Assembly (NCBI RefSeq): GCF_003151255.1
Contig: NZ_CP029481.1
Location: forward strand, 4,279,001 to 4,343,000
Direction: 5' to 3'
Source: Microvirga sp. 17 mud 1-3
GTDB taxonomy: Bacteria > Pseudomonadota > Alphaproteobacteria > Rhizobiales > Beijerinckiaceae
DNA: 64,000 nucleotides
The notes below the pieces were generated by a model, which saw only the letters and a list, made by a program, of their open reading frames with translations, was not told the origin of the DNA and did not search any database. This document shows, piece by piece, positions 37,384 through 46,212 of the stretch (position 1 is its first letter; each line of letters starts with the position of its first letter). A program made the position numbers and the translations under genes.

Positions 37384-38418
37384 TTACACCGCGGGCGGAT
37401 TGACCCGGGCGAAGCCAGCCTGGCGATATGAGGGCCAATAGGGATAAGCCGGCGTGACGGCGCTCGCCCCATCGAGCCGCGCCACCTGCTCGGGCGTCAG
37501 CGACCAGCCGACCGCGCCGAGATTCTGGCGCAGCTGCTCCTCGTTGCGCGCACCGATCACGACGGTCGAGACGGTCGGCCGCTGCAGCAGCCAGTTCAGG
37601 GCGATCTGCGGCACCGACTTTCCGGTTTCGTCCGCGACCGCATCGAGGGCATCGACGACGCGGAAGAGATGTTCGTCATCGACGGGCGGGCCGTATTCGG
37701 CGGTCTGATGCAGGCGGCTCGTTTCGGGCAGCTTTGCGCCGCGGCGGATCTTGCCGGTGAGCCGGCCCCAGCCGAGTGGGCTCCAGACCACCGCGCCGAC
37801 GCCCTGGTCGCGGGCAAGCGGCATCAGCTCCCATTCGTAGTCGCGCCCGATCAGCGAGTAATAGGCCTGATGCGCCACATAGCGCGGATAGCCGTAGCGG
37901 TCGGCCACGGCGAGCGATTTCATGAGCTGCCAGCCGGCGAAATTGGACACGCCCACATAGCGGATCTTGCCGGCCCGCACGAGGTCGTCGAGGGTCGACA
38001 GTACTTCCTCGACGGGCGTCTTCGCGTCGAAGGCGTGAAGCTGGAGGAGATCGATGTAATCCGTGCCGAGACGCTTCAGGGCCGCGTCCACGGCAGGGAT
38101 CAGCCGGGAGCGGGAAGAGCCTGCCTCGTTCGGCCCTTCGCCCATGGGCAGGCCGGTCTTGGTGGACAGGAGCACCTTGTCCCGCCGGCCCTTGATCGCC
38201 TCGCCCAGCACGGTTTCCGATGCGCCGTCCGAATAGACGTCGGCCGTGTCGAAAAGGGTGACGCCGGCCTCCAGGCAGATGTCGATGAGCCGTCGTGCCT
38301 CGGCCGTATCGGTCTCGCCCCAGGCGCCGAAGAGCGGACCCTTTCCGCCGAAGGTGCCGGCCCCGAAGCTGAGCACCGGGACCTGTAGCCCCGAGCGTCC
38401 CAAATGTCTGTATTCCAT
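37384..38418 (-). CDS. Aldo/keto reductase
   Basis: A 344-residue (beta/alpha)8 NADPH-dependent reductase. Visible are the catalytic Asp-Tyr in LFDTADVYSDGASE, the Lys in VLLSTKTG and a C-terminal NADP-binding QIALNWLLQRPTVSTVVIGARNEEQLRQNLGAVGW. The substrate is unknown. It starts 3 bases after the MFS gene stop on the same strand, so the pair is an operon, with the LysR-type regulator divergent. Confidence 0.92.
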   Translation of the reverse strand: MEYRHLGRSGLQVPVLSFGAGTFGGKGPLFGAWGETDTAEARRLIDICLEAGVTLFDTADVYSDGASETVLGEAIKGRRDKVLLSTKTGLPMGEGPNEAGSSRSRLIPAVDAALKRLGTDYIDLLQLHAFDAKTPVEEVLSTLDDLVRAGKIRYVGVSNFAGWQLMKSLAVADRYGYPRYVAHQAYYSLIGRDYEWELMPLARDQGVGAVVWSPLGWGRLTGKIRRGAKLPETSRLHQTAEYGPPVDDEHLFRVVDALDAVADETGKSVPQIALNWLLQRPTVSTVVIGARNEEQLRQNLGAVGWSLTPEQVARLDGASAVTPAYPYWPSYRQAGFARVNPPAV

Positions 38419-38420
38419 GG

Positions 38421-39602
38421 TCAGATTCCTTGATGTGAGAGGACGGAAGCGGAGGAGCGCCGGTCGAGCCGGTGGCTGACGAGCGCGAGGACGAGGCCCG
38501 CAAGGGTCACGAGGGCAGCGACGAGAGGCAGGGAGCCAAGTCCGGGACCGTGGTCGATGACGAGGCCGCCGATCCAGGCGCCGAGGGCATTGCCGAGATT
38601 GAAGGCCGCGATGTTCAGGCTCGAGGCGAGGCCCTGGCCGGCGCCGCCCGCTTTTTCCAACACCCGCAATTGCAGGGGCGCCACCGTCGCGAAGGCCGCA
38701 GCCCCGAGGAGGCCGATGAAGACGACCGCCAGGGTCTTCTCCTGCACCGCGAAGGTCGTGAGGGCGAGAACGAGCGCCAGAAGTCCGAGCGTGCCGATCA
38801 GGGTCGGCATCAGGCGCTTGTCCGCCAGCCAGCCGCCGCCGAGATTGCCGATCGCGAGGCCTGCGCCGAAGACCAGGAGGATGGGCGAGACCGCGGCTTC
38901 GGAGAAGCCGGTGATCCGGGTCAGGATGGGCTGCACATAGGTGAAGACCGCGAACACCCCCGCGTAACCGAGCACCGTCATGGCGAGACCGAGGCCGACC
39001 TGGAGGCGCATCAGCCCGGCGATCTCGTCGCGCAGCGACGAAGTCTCCTCATTGCGCGTCCCGGCCGGAACGAAGGCGGCGAGCACCAGCGCCGCGGCGG
39101 CCCCGATGGCCGCCACCGTCCAGAAGGTCGCCCGCCATCCGAAGGCCAGGCCGATCCAGGCGCCGAGAGGCACGCCGAGAAGCGTCGCGGCCGTCAGGCC
39201 CGTAAACATGATGGCGATGGCCGAGGCCTTGCGCTCCGGCGGCACGAGCGAGGTCGCCACCACCGAGCCGACGCCGAAGAAGGTCCCGTGGGCCAGCGCC
39301 GTGACGATGCGGGCGCCCATGAGGGCCCCGTAGCTCGGCGCGACCGCACAGGCGATGTTGCCGATGGTGAAGATGATCATCAGGGCGACCAGGACGGTCT
39401 TGCGCGGCCATTGCCGGGTCAGGACCGTGATGAGCGGGGCCCCGATGGTGACGCCGAGGGCATAGCCGGAGATGAGAAGGCCCGCGAGCGCGATGGAGAC
39501 GCCGAGATCTCCGGCGACCTGCAGCAGCAGGCCCATGATGACGAATTCGGTGGTGCCGATGGCGAAGGCCCCGGCGGTCAGGGTGTAGAGAGCAAGAGGC
39601 AA
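38421..39602 (-). CDS. MFS transporter (DHA1/AraJ-like)
   Basis: A 12-helix transporter of the DHA1 drug/sugar-efflux type. FAIGTTEFVIMGLLLQVAGDLGVSIALAG is the classic motif of the AraJ/YdhP group. I prefer TTG 39602 (393 residues, MPLALYTLTAGAFAIGTTEF), with GGGAG just upstream; the longer frame from 39641 also starts with TTG and adds 13 poorly conserved residues. It is co-transcribed with the aldo/keto reductase and divergent from the LysR gene, a typical inducible efflux arrangement. Confidence 0.9.
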   Translation of the reverse strand: MPLALYTLTAGAFAIGTTEFVIMGLLLQVAGDLGVSIALAGLLISGYALGVTIGAPLITVLTRQWPRKTVLVALMIIFTIGNIACAVAPSYGALMGARIVTALAHGTFFGVGSVVATSLVPPERKASAIAIMFTGLTAATLLGVPLGAWIGLAFGWRATFWTVAAIGAAAALVLAAFVPAGTRNEETSSLRDEIAGLMRLQVGLGLAMTVLGYAGVFAVFTYVQPILTRITGFSEAAVSPILLVFGAGLAIGNLGGGWLADKRLMPTLIGTLGLLALVLALTTFAVQEKTLAVVFIGLLGAAAFATVAPLQLRVLEKAGGAGQGLASSLNIAAFNLGNALGAWIGGLVIDHGPGLGSLPLVAALVTLAGLVLALVSHRLDRRSSASVLSHQGI

Positions 39603-39708
39603 GGCAGACTCCCGTCCGGGCGTTGCGAAGAGATGTCGCAAAGCTAGGAGACGCGGGAGCTTTGAATTAGAGTGCCGTTCGGAACATCATTTGTGAGTTG
39701 AATTCACG

Positions 39709-40631
39709 ATGGCGCGGCTTGAGATCAATCGCTCCGGCGAGATGGAGGTCTTCGTCCGGTGGTGGAGCAATCGGGCTTCTCGGCCGCGGCGCGCAGCCTG
39801 CGGATGACCCCCTCGGCCGTGAGCAAGCTCGTGGCGCGCCTCGAGGCCCGTCTCGGCACCCGGCTCGTCCACCGGTCGACCCGCCGCCTGCAGCTCACTC
39901 CGGAAGGGGCCGCCTTCTTCGAGCGGGCGAAGCGGGTTCTCGCCGAGATTGACGACGCGGAACGGGAGGTCTCCGTCGGGGCCGCCCCGAAGGGTCGCGT
40001 GCGGGTCAACAGCAACGTGCCGTTCGGCCTCCATCACCTGCTGCCGCTCGTGCCGGGCTTCCTGGAGCTTTATCCGGAGGTGCGGCTCGACATCGTCCTG
40101 ACCGATCAGGTCATCGACCTGTTCGAGGAGCGGGCCGACGTGGCGATCCGGGTCGGCCCGTTGAGGGCCTCGCAGCTCGTGGCGCGCAAGCTCGGAACGA
40201 GCCGGATGGTGGTGGTCGCGGCGCCGGACTATCTGGCACGCCACGGCACGCCCGAAACCCTGGCGGAGCTCGAATCCCATAACCGGATCGGGTTCAATTT
40301 CGCCCGCAGTTTCGACGAATGGCCGTTCCGGGAAAGTGGCCTCGACCGAACCCTGCCGGCCGTCGGCAATGCCCTGTCGGGAGACGGCGAGACCTCCCGC
40401 CGGCTCGCGCTCGCGGGTGTCGGTCTCGCCCGCCTCGCCTGGTTCCATGTGGGCCCCGACATCGCGGCAGGCCGGCTCGTGCCGGTGCTGGAAGCGTTCA
40501 ACCCCGGCGATACCGAGGACATCCACGCGGTCTTCGTCGGCCAGGGCGGCCGCCTGCCGGCGCGGGTGCGGGCCTTTATCGACTACCTGGCCGAGACCGT
40601 GACGCTGCAATACGACGGCAGCGCTCCATGA
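39709..40631 (+). pseudogene. LysR-family regulator, one-base frameshift
   Basis: ATG 39709 begins MARLEINRSGEMEVFVR, a normal start for this LysR subgroup, then the frame is lost at 39757-39760. The rest (VVEQSGFSAAARSLRMTPSAVSKL, an HTH, then a substrate-binding domain ending LQYDGSAP) continues one frame back to 40631. Restoring one G in CCGGTGGTGG (CCGGGTGGTGG) yields a 307-residue LysR protein. A start at GTG 39759 would cut off the first helix of the HTH domain. As with rpsO, a missed G in a G run is the simplest cause. It is divergent from the MFS gene and may control it. Confidence 0.88.
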
Positions 40632-40700
40632 GAGGAACCATGAGAAAAGGCGCGGGACGGATTGCTCCACCCGCGCCCTGCGGATAACGCCAGCGCGGCG

Positions 40701-41723
40701 TCAGCCAGCCGCCTTCTTGACGAAGCGGTCGTCGAAGGTGGCCGCGAGGTCGACCTTCGCGTCCTTCAGTTCCGGATCGAGGGTCTTCAGCATGTCCATG
40801 ACGCTCGCCATGCCGTCCGGCGGGACGATGCCGGTGCGGGAATAGCTTTCCAGCGAGTTCTGCACCGCCTTGACGTAGAGCGGCTTGTCGCCGAGGTGAT
40901 ATTCCGGCGGCACGGCCTCGGCCACATCCTCGGGCTTCGCGCTCGCGAGCCACTTGAGCGACTTCATGAAGGCATTGACGAGGCGCTGGGTCGTCACCGG
41001 ATTGGCGTCGATGAAGTCCTTCTTCGTGTAGAGGGTCGCGGCCGGGTTCGAGCCGCCGAACAGGGCGCGGGTGCCGGCTTCCGTCCGCGTGTCGATGAGG
41101 ATTGCGATGTCGCCGTCCGATTCGAGCTTGGAGATCACCGGATCGAGATGGGCGATCACGTCGATCTCGCCCTTCTGCATGGCCGCGACCGCGCTCGCTC
41201 CGGAGCCGACGCCGATGATGGCCGCATCCGTCGGCTTCAGGCCGGCCTTCACCATGGCGTATTGCGTGGTGAGCGCCGTGGAGGAGCCCGGCGCCGTAAC
41301 GCCGATCTTGAGACCCTTGAAGTCGGCCGCGGACTTGATCTGCCCGGCCTTGTCCTTCTTCACCGCGATCACGATGGCCGGGAAGCGCCCGAGCTCCGTG
41401 ACGGCGCGCACGTCCTGGCCCTTGGCCTGCATGCGGATGGTGTGCTCGTAGGCGCCCGTCACCACGTCCACGGAGCCGCCGATCAGCGCCTGGAGCGACT
41501 TGGCGCCGCCGCCGAAATCGTTGATCTCGACGTCGAGCCCCTCGTCCTTGAAGAAGCCCTTGCGCTCCGCGATGGTGAGCGGGAGGTAGTAGAGCAGCGG
41601 CTTGCCGCCGACGCCCAGCGTGACCTTGGTCTTCTCGGGCTTGTCCTGCGCGAAGGCGGTGCGGCTGAAACCGGCCGCGAGGGCCGCAGCGCCCGTCCCG
41701 ATCAGAAATGTCCGGCGTTCCAT
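40701..41723 (-). CDS. ABC transporter substrate-binding protein (SsuA/NMT1-like)
   Basis: A 340-residue protein with a Tat-like signal (MERRTFLIGTGAAALAAGFSRTAFAQ). The fold is that of NitT/SsuA/THI5-type binders: VTLGVGGKPLLYYLPLTIAERKGFFKDEGLDVEINDFGGGAKSLQALIGGSVDVV. The ligand may be a sulfonate, taurine, nitrate, pyrimidine or aromatic acid and cannot be read from the sequence. It is the last gene of an operon with a permease and an ATPase. An AGGGAGA ribosome site precedes ATG 41723. Confidence 0.9.
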   Translation of the reverse strand: MERRTFLIGTGAAALAAGFSRTAFAQDKPEKTKVTLGVGGKPLLYYLPLTIAERKGFFKDEGLDVEINDFGGGAKSLQALIGGSVDVVTGAYEHTIRMQAKGQDVRAVTELGRFPAIVIAVKKDKAGQIKSAADFKGLKIGVTAPGSSTALTTQYAMVKAGLKPTDAAIIGVGSGASAVAAMQKGEIDVIAHLDPVISKLESDGDIAILIDTRTEAGTRALFGGSNPAATLYTKKDFIDANPVTTQRLVNAFMKSLKWLASAKPEDVAEAVPPEYHLGDKPLYVKAVQNSLESYSRTGIVPPDGMASVMDMLKTLDPELKDAKVDLAATFDDRFVKKAAG

Positions 41724-41768
41724 GTTCGTCTCCCTGGTTTGTCGTGCTTCTTGAAAGAAGAGGATTGC

Positions 41769-42560
41769 TCAGCCCTGCCCGCCTGTCGACGGGCCCGGGC
41801 GCCAGACGAGAAGCCGCCGCTCGATCGCCGTCACGACCATGTCGAGGAGGATGACGAAGATTGACAGGATCAGCATTCCGGCAAAGACACCCGTCACGTC
41901 GAACACGCTCTCGGCCTCGTGGATCTTGTAGCCGAGCCCGGCCGAGGAGCCGAGATATTCGCCCACCACCGCGCCGACGAGCGCGAAGCCCACGGAGGTG
42001 TGGAGCGACGAGAACATCCAGGTCAGCGCCGACGGCCAGTAGACGTGCCGCAGGAGCTGGCGCTCGTTCATGCCGAGCATGCGCGCATTGGCGAGCACCG
42101 TGGGGCTCACCTCGCGCACGCCCTGATACACATTGAAGAACACGATGAAGAACACGAGCGTGAAGCCGAGCGCCACCTTCGACCAGATGCCGAGCCCGAA
42201 CCACAGGGCGAAGATCGGCGCGAGCACCACGCGCGGCAGGGCGTTCGCGGCCTTGATGTAAGGGTCGAACACGGCCGCCAGCATGTCGCGGCGGGCGAAC
42301 AGGAACCCGAACAGGATGCCGCCCGCCGCCCCGAACGCGAAGGCCAGCACGGTCTCGAGCAGCGTGATGCCGAGATGGTGCCAGATCTCGCCGGTGGCGA
42401 ATTCCTTCCAGGCCCGCGCGAGCACGTCGATGGGGTTGGAGAAGAAGAACTGCGACTGCTTGACGGGCGCAAGAATCGGATAGGCCGTGAGCACGTGCCA
42501 GAGCACCAGGAACGCGAGGCCGACGGCAATCTGGAACGCAAGAAGCTTGGCGCGTTTCAA
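41769..42560 (-). CDS. ABC transporter permease (SsuC-like)
   Basis: A 263-residue inner-membrane permease with about six helices and the BPD-type EAA loop (REVSPTVLANARMLGMNERQLLRHVYWPSALTWMFSSLHTSVGFALVGAVVGEYLG). The start is TTG 42560 with GAGGAG 11 bases upstream; no better in-frame start lies nearby. The palindromic element copy C separates it from the ATPase gene, the only unusual feature of the operon. Confidence 0.9.
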   Translation of the reverse strand: MKRAKLLAFQIAVGLAFLVLWHVLTAYPILAPVKQSQFFFSNPIDVLARAWKEFATGEIWHHLGITLLETVLAFAFGAAGGILFGFLFARRDMLAAVFDPYIKAANALPRVVLAPIFALWFGLGIWSKVALGFTLVFFIVFFNVYQGVREVSPTVLANARMLGMNERQLLRHVYWPSALTWMFSSLHTSVGFALVGAVVGEYLGSSAGLGYKIHEAESVFDVTGVFAGMLILSIFVILLDMVVTAIERRLLVWRPGPSTGGQG

Positions 42561-42574
42561 AGCCCCAACTCCTC

Positions 42575-42723
42575 TGTCATTCCGGGACAGCGCGCAGCGC
42601 TGGGCCCGGAACCCATAAACGCTAACGTTTCAGAATGAAGAGCTGCGGCAGCCGCTGCGGCGTATCTTGCCCTGTCGGCGGCTATGGGTTCCGGGCTCTC
42701 GCTGTGCTCGCCCCGGAATGACA
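42575..42723 (+). repeat. Dispersed palindromic element, copy C (inverted orientation)
   Basis: A 149-base copy with a 12-base terminal inverted repeat TGTCATTCCGGG (42575-42586) / CCCGGAATGACA (42712-42723), the shared CCCGGAACCCATAA and GGCTATGGGTTCCGGG blocks, and TTTCAGAATGAAGAGCTGCGG. That central sequence matches copies A and B only as reverse complement, so this copy is flipped relative to them. It lies between the ATPase and permease genes and just misses the permease ribosome site. Confidence 0.85.
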
Positions 42724-42756
42724 AGGGGGCGGCCCCGGAACGGCGATAGATCATGG

Positions 42757-43584
42757 TCACGACGTCGCTCCCTCGCCCTGCGCATAAGCCTTCTGCACCT
42801 CCGTGCGCAGGCTGGCCCAGATCTCCTTGTGGATGTGGTGGAAGGACGGCTCCAGCCGCACCTCCGCGATGTCGCGCGGACGCGGCAGCGTCACCGGAAA
42901 GTCGCCGATGATCCGCGCGGCGGGGCCTGCGGACATCACCACCACCCGGTCGGCCAGCGCGATCGCCTCCTCGAGGTCGTGGGTGACGAAGAGCACGGCC
43001 TTGCGGTCCGTCGCCCAGAGGTCGAGCAGCAGGTTGCCCATGATCTGCCGCGTCTGCGCATCGAGGGGCCCGAAGGGCTCGTCCATGAGCAGGATTTCCG
43101 GATCGCGGATCAGCATCTGGGCCAGGGCGACGCGCTTCCTCTGCCCGCCGGAGAGCATGTGCGGATAGCGGTCCACGAAGGCCGAAAGGCCCACGCGGCC
43201 GAGCCATGTGCGGGCCTTCTCACGGGCCGTTTCTGCCGCCACGCCCTGCGGCTCCAGGGCAACCGCGACGTTCTGCAGAGCCGTCTTCCAGGGCATGAGC
43301 GCATCCTGCTGGAAGAGGTATCCGGCCCGCCGATTGAGGCCTTGAAGCGGCGCGCCGAAGATCGAGACTTCGCCGTCGGAGGGCTTCAGCAACCCCGCGG
43401 AGGCATTGAGGAGCGTGGACTTGCCGCAGCCGGTCGGGCCGACGATGGCGATGAACTCGCCGGGCCGGACCGAGAGGTCGATGGACGAGACGGCACGATA
43501 GCCCTCCCCTTTCGGCCCGAACGTGATGGCGACGTTGCGCAGGGTGACGGCTGGCGTGATTGCGGCGGACTCGGTGACGGACAT
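42757..43584 (-). CDS. ABC transporter ATP-binding protein (SsuB-like)
   Basis: A 275-residue ATPase with Walker A GPTGCGKST, Q-loop YLFQQDALMPWKTALQNVA, signature LSGGQRKRVALAQMLI, Walker B ILLMDEPFGPLDA and the H-loop VTHDLEEAIALADRVVVM. It belongs to the NitT/SsuB/TauB group. It is the first gene of the importer operon (ATPase, permease, binding protein). The 211 bases upstream (43585-43795) hold the divergent promoters; a CACCTGATCC stretch there does not belong to a full TPP riboswitch. Confidence 0.93.
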   Translation of the reverse strand: MSVTESAAITPAVTLRNVAITFGPKGEGYRAVSSIDLSVRPGEFIAIVGPTGCGKSTLLNASAGLLKPSDGEVSIFGAPLQGLNRRAGYLFQQDALMPWKTALQNVAVALEPQGVAAETAREKARTWLGRVGLSAFVDRYPHMLSGGQRKRVALAQMLIRDPEILLMDEPFGPLDAQTRQIMGNLLLDLWATDRKAVLFVTHDLEEAIALADRVVVMSAGPAARIIGDFPVTLPRPRDIAEVRLEPSFHHIHKEIWASLRTEVQKAYAQGEGATS

Positions 43585-43795
43585 GGATCAGGTGCGTTTC
43601 CCGCGTCTTTTTCGGCGACGCTTGGGGCCAGCCTAAAGCCTCGTCCCCAGATGGCAAGACGGAACCCGGTATCACCTTATGCTCACGCTGCCGCAATCCC
43701 GGCGTGAAGACATGATGAGAGAGACGCGAAAGTGTCAAAGCCGGTCGCTTCGAAAAGTTCCGGCATGAAGACTGTTATTTCCAGGGGCCATCCTC

Positions 43796-44341
43796 ATGTC
43801 TATTTCCCGAATCTGCGCCAGCGGCCTTGCCATAGCCATGCTCATGGTCGTTCCGGCAGTGGCAAAACCTGCTGCGGGCGTGATGATGACTCCTGAGCGC
43901 ATGGCTGAGCTCCAGCGCATCAATACCTTCGTCAACAGCACGATTGTCGAGGTATCGGATTGGGAACAGTACGGGCGCGAGGATGTCTGGACACTCCCAA
44001 CGAGCGGCAAGGGTGACTGCGAAGATTTCGCGCTTCTGAAGCGAAAGCTCCTCCTGGAGCGAGGGTGGCCTGCCGCGGCCTTGTCGATCGCTGTCGGCGT
44101 AACAGCCCAGGGTGAAGCTCATGCGGTTCTGACCGTGGCGACCGCCGAAGGCCCTCTGGTGCTCGACAACCTGACTTCAGCGATCCTGCCGTCGTCACGG
44201 ACGGGGCACACGTTCTACGCCCGCCAATCGGGGCGAGGATGGATCGCGGCTTCGGGGGAAAGAACGCGCGAGCCGACAGTTGACCTTCCCGTGGCAGAGC
44301 GGACCGTGACGGGAACAAGCCCTCGACGCAAGCGCGGGTAA
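43796..44341 (+). CDS. Transglutaminase-like cysteine peptidase (BTLCP family)
   Basis: A 181-residue exported protein: signal peptide (MSISRICASGLAIAMLMVVPAVA), then the bacterial transglutaminase-like fold. The likely triad is Cys in GKGDCEDFALLKR, His in GEAHAVLTV and Asp in LVLDNL. The VSDWEQYGREDVWTLP segment before the cysteine is typical of the BTLCP (DUF920) family. Related LapG proteases cleave surface adhesins. No LapA/LapD partner is nearby, so the target is unknown. Confidence 0.88.
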   Translation: MSISRICASGLAIAMLMVVPAVAKPAAGVMMTPERMAELQRINTFVNSTIVEVSDWEQYGREDVWTLPTSGKGDCEDFALLKRKLLLERGWPAAALSIAVGVTAQGEAHAVLTVATAEGPLVLDNLTSAILPSSRTGHTFYARQSGRGWIAASGERTREPTVDLPVAERTVTGTSPRRKRG

Positions 44342-44632
44342 GCTTACTCTAGAACAGTCAAGATTGAGCAAGAATTCTCGTCGCGAAACTTGGTAGCGAT
44401 TCCGGACATCATAGATGAACGGCTTCTGAAGGCGTTCGCCTAACGTATAAAAGGCCAAGCTGTTCTGTTTACGTTGTTAGATTTGTTGGAAAATAGAGAT
44501 TAATACTGCTGAGCTTAAGTTACGGAATAACTTTTCTCTTGAAGAGTGGGAACCATGTCTCTGCTGCGGCGTCATTGAGACATTCGAGACAATTTAGTCT
44601 CAATTTCAAACTAACTCCTCTTCAGGTGAGTC
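44342..44632 (+). other. AT-rich intergenic region before the glycine-rich gene
   Basis: These 291 bases are clearly AT-richer than the rest of the window, most of all 44451-44550. Runs such as TAAAAGG and GATTAATACT could carry a promoter for the glycine-rich gene, but no -35/-10 pair is convincing and no hairpin or RNA gene is evident. The change in base use may mark a transferred segment or a strong regulatory region. Confidence 0.4.
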
Positions 44633-45562
44633 ATGAAACGTTCGCACGTTCTCGCTGCGTCCGGCGCAGCCCTTTTGCTTGCTTCCGCGTTCCCGGCATT
44701 GGCACAGGGTCTGCGACCAGGCGGGCAATGTGTTCCGGCCGTCGCCAATCCGTCGATGTATAGCAATTGCCGTCTTCACGTTGTCCAAGGGGAGGAGGTC
44801 TGTCGCTGCGCTATCCGTCCTCAGGCGTTGCGCCAGCTGAACAGGTTGACGGACCGGGACGCCACGGCGACCGGATCGATCACGCAGCGGGCTCCTCTGG
44901 CGGGCGGCTCGGTCGGCACCCCGCTTTTCGGCTCCGGTGGGTTTGCGAACCAGAACTTCGCCGTTCCTAGCAGCGGCTCGGCGGCGTCCCTTTCCGGTCA
45001 ATCCAATCCGCAGAACGGTGGCATCAGCCCGGCAGGAACCACGCGCGGCAGCGCCCTTGGTGGCAGTGCCGTTGGCGGCAGCACCCTTGGCGGCAGCACC
45101 CTTGGCGGCAGCGCCCGCGGCGCTGCGGCGGGTCGTGGAGGTGAGGGCGTATCCAGCGGGACGGGCGATGTCGCCTCAACCGGCAGCGTGGGTGCCGGAG
45201 CCTCAGGAAGTGCCGGCGCGGTCGGTGGTGGAACCGCCACTGGAGGCCGGGCGGCAGGCGGAGCCACCGGGTCAACGGATGGCGGCTTGGGCAATCCGGG
45301 AAATGATAAAAGCGTCGGTCGGGCCGGCGAAAGCCCGAACGGTGGCGCTTTCGGCGGCGGGTCCCGCGGCCGAGGAGACGTGGGCGATCGGGGCGGCCGT
45401 GGGAACGGCAACGCTGGCGGTCAGAACGGCAACGGAGGCGGCCATGGGAACGGCAACGCTGGTGGTCAGAACGGCCACGATGGCGGCGGGCACGGAAACA
45501 ACGGCTTCGGAAATGGCGGCCGTGATGGGAGCCCCAACGGCAAGGACGACAGCGTCCGCTAA
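44633..45562 (+). CDS. Glycine-rich secreted protein with tandem repeats
   Basis: A 309-residue protein with a signal peptide (MKRSHVLAASGAALLLASAFPALAQ), a short N-terminal region with four cysteines (GGQCVP, YSNCRLHVVQGEEVCRCAI), then about 220 residues that are Gly/Ser/Asn-rich. Tandem pentapeptides GS-x-x-G (GSALGGSAVGGSTLGGSTLG) and a duplicated GNGNAGGQNG block are visible. It has no named family known to me. It could be a surface or matrix protein; the Cys-rich head might fold by disulfides. Confidence 0.8.
   Translation: MKRSHVLAASGAALLLASAFPALAQGLRPGGQCVPAVANPSMYSNCRLHVVQGEEVCRCAIRPQALRQLNRLTDRDATATGSITQRAPLAGGSVGTPLFGSGGFANQNFAVPSSGSAASLSGQSNPQNGGISPAGTTRGSALGGSAVGGSTLGGSTLGGSARGAAAGRGGEGVSSGTGDVASTGSVGAGASGSAGAVGGGTATGGRAAGGATGSTDGGLGNPGNDKSVGRAGESPNGGAFGGGSRGRGDVGDRGGRGNGNAGGQNGNGGGHGNGNAGGQNGHDGGGHGNNGFGNGGRDGSPNGKDDSVR
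45046..45120 (+). repeat. Five 15-base tandem repeats
   Basis: Five units of 15 bases with consensus CGGCAGCACCCTTGG run in frame within the glycine-rich gene. The third and fourth are identical and the others differ at two to four positions. They encode GSALG, GSAVG, GSTLG, GSTLG and GSARG. Repeat number could vary between strains. Confidence 0.9.
45401..45475 (+). repeat. Duplicated 30-base block in the glycine-rich gene
   Basis: A 30-base block encoding GNGNAGGQNG occurs at 45401-45430 and again at 45446-45475 with one base difference (GGCGGT versus GGTGGT), separated by 15 bases. The following region (GHDGGGHGNNGFGNGG) continues the pattern in degenerate form. Confidence 0.85.
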
Positions 45563-45587
45563 CACGCCTGCCTGATCTGTTTCTGCG

Positions 45588-46175
<588 letters not shown>

Positions 46176-46212
46176 ATCCCTCCCCTCTCGGTCCGTCCGG
46201 AGCCCGAATCCG

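Noticed and set aside
43585..43795. TPP riboswitch ahead of the ABC importer operon
   Set aside because: A CACCTGATCC-like string occurs on the coding strand, but the CTGAGA core and the other arms are absent.
44699..44715. Sigma-54-like sequence TTGGCACAGGGTCTGCG
   Set aside because: It lies inside the signal peptide codons of the glycine-rich gene, has no TTGC in the -12 box and no gene in reach, so it is taken as chance.
45046..45120. Tandem repeats as a CRISPR array
   Set aside because: Units of 15 bases follow without spacers and are in frame inside a protein gene.
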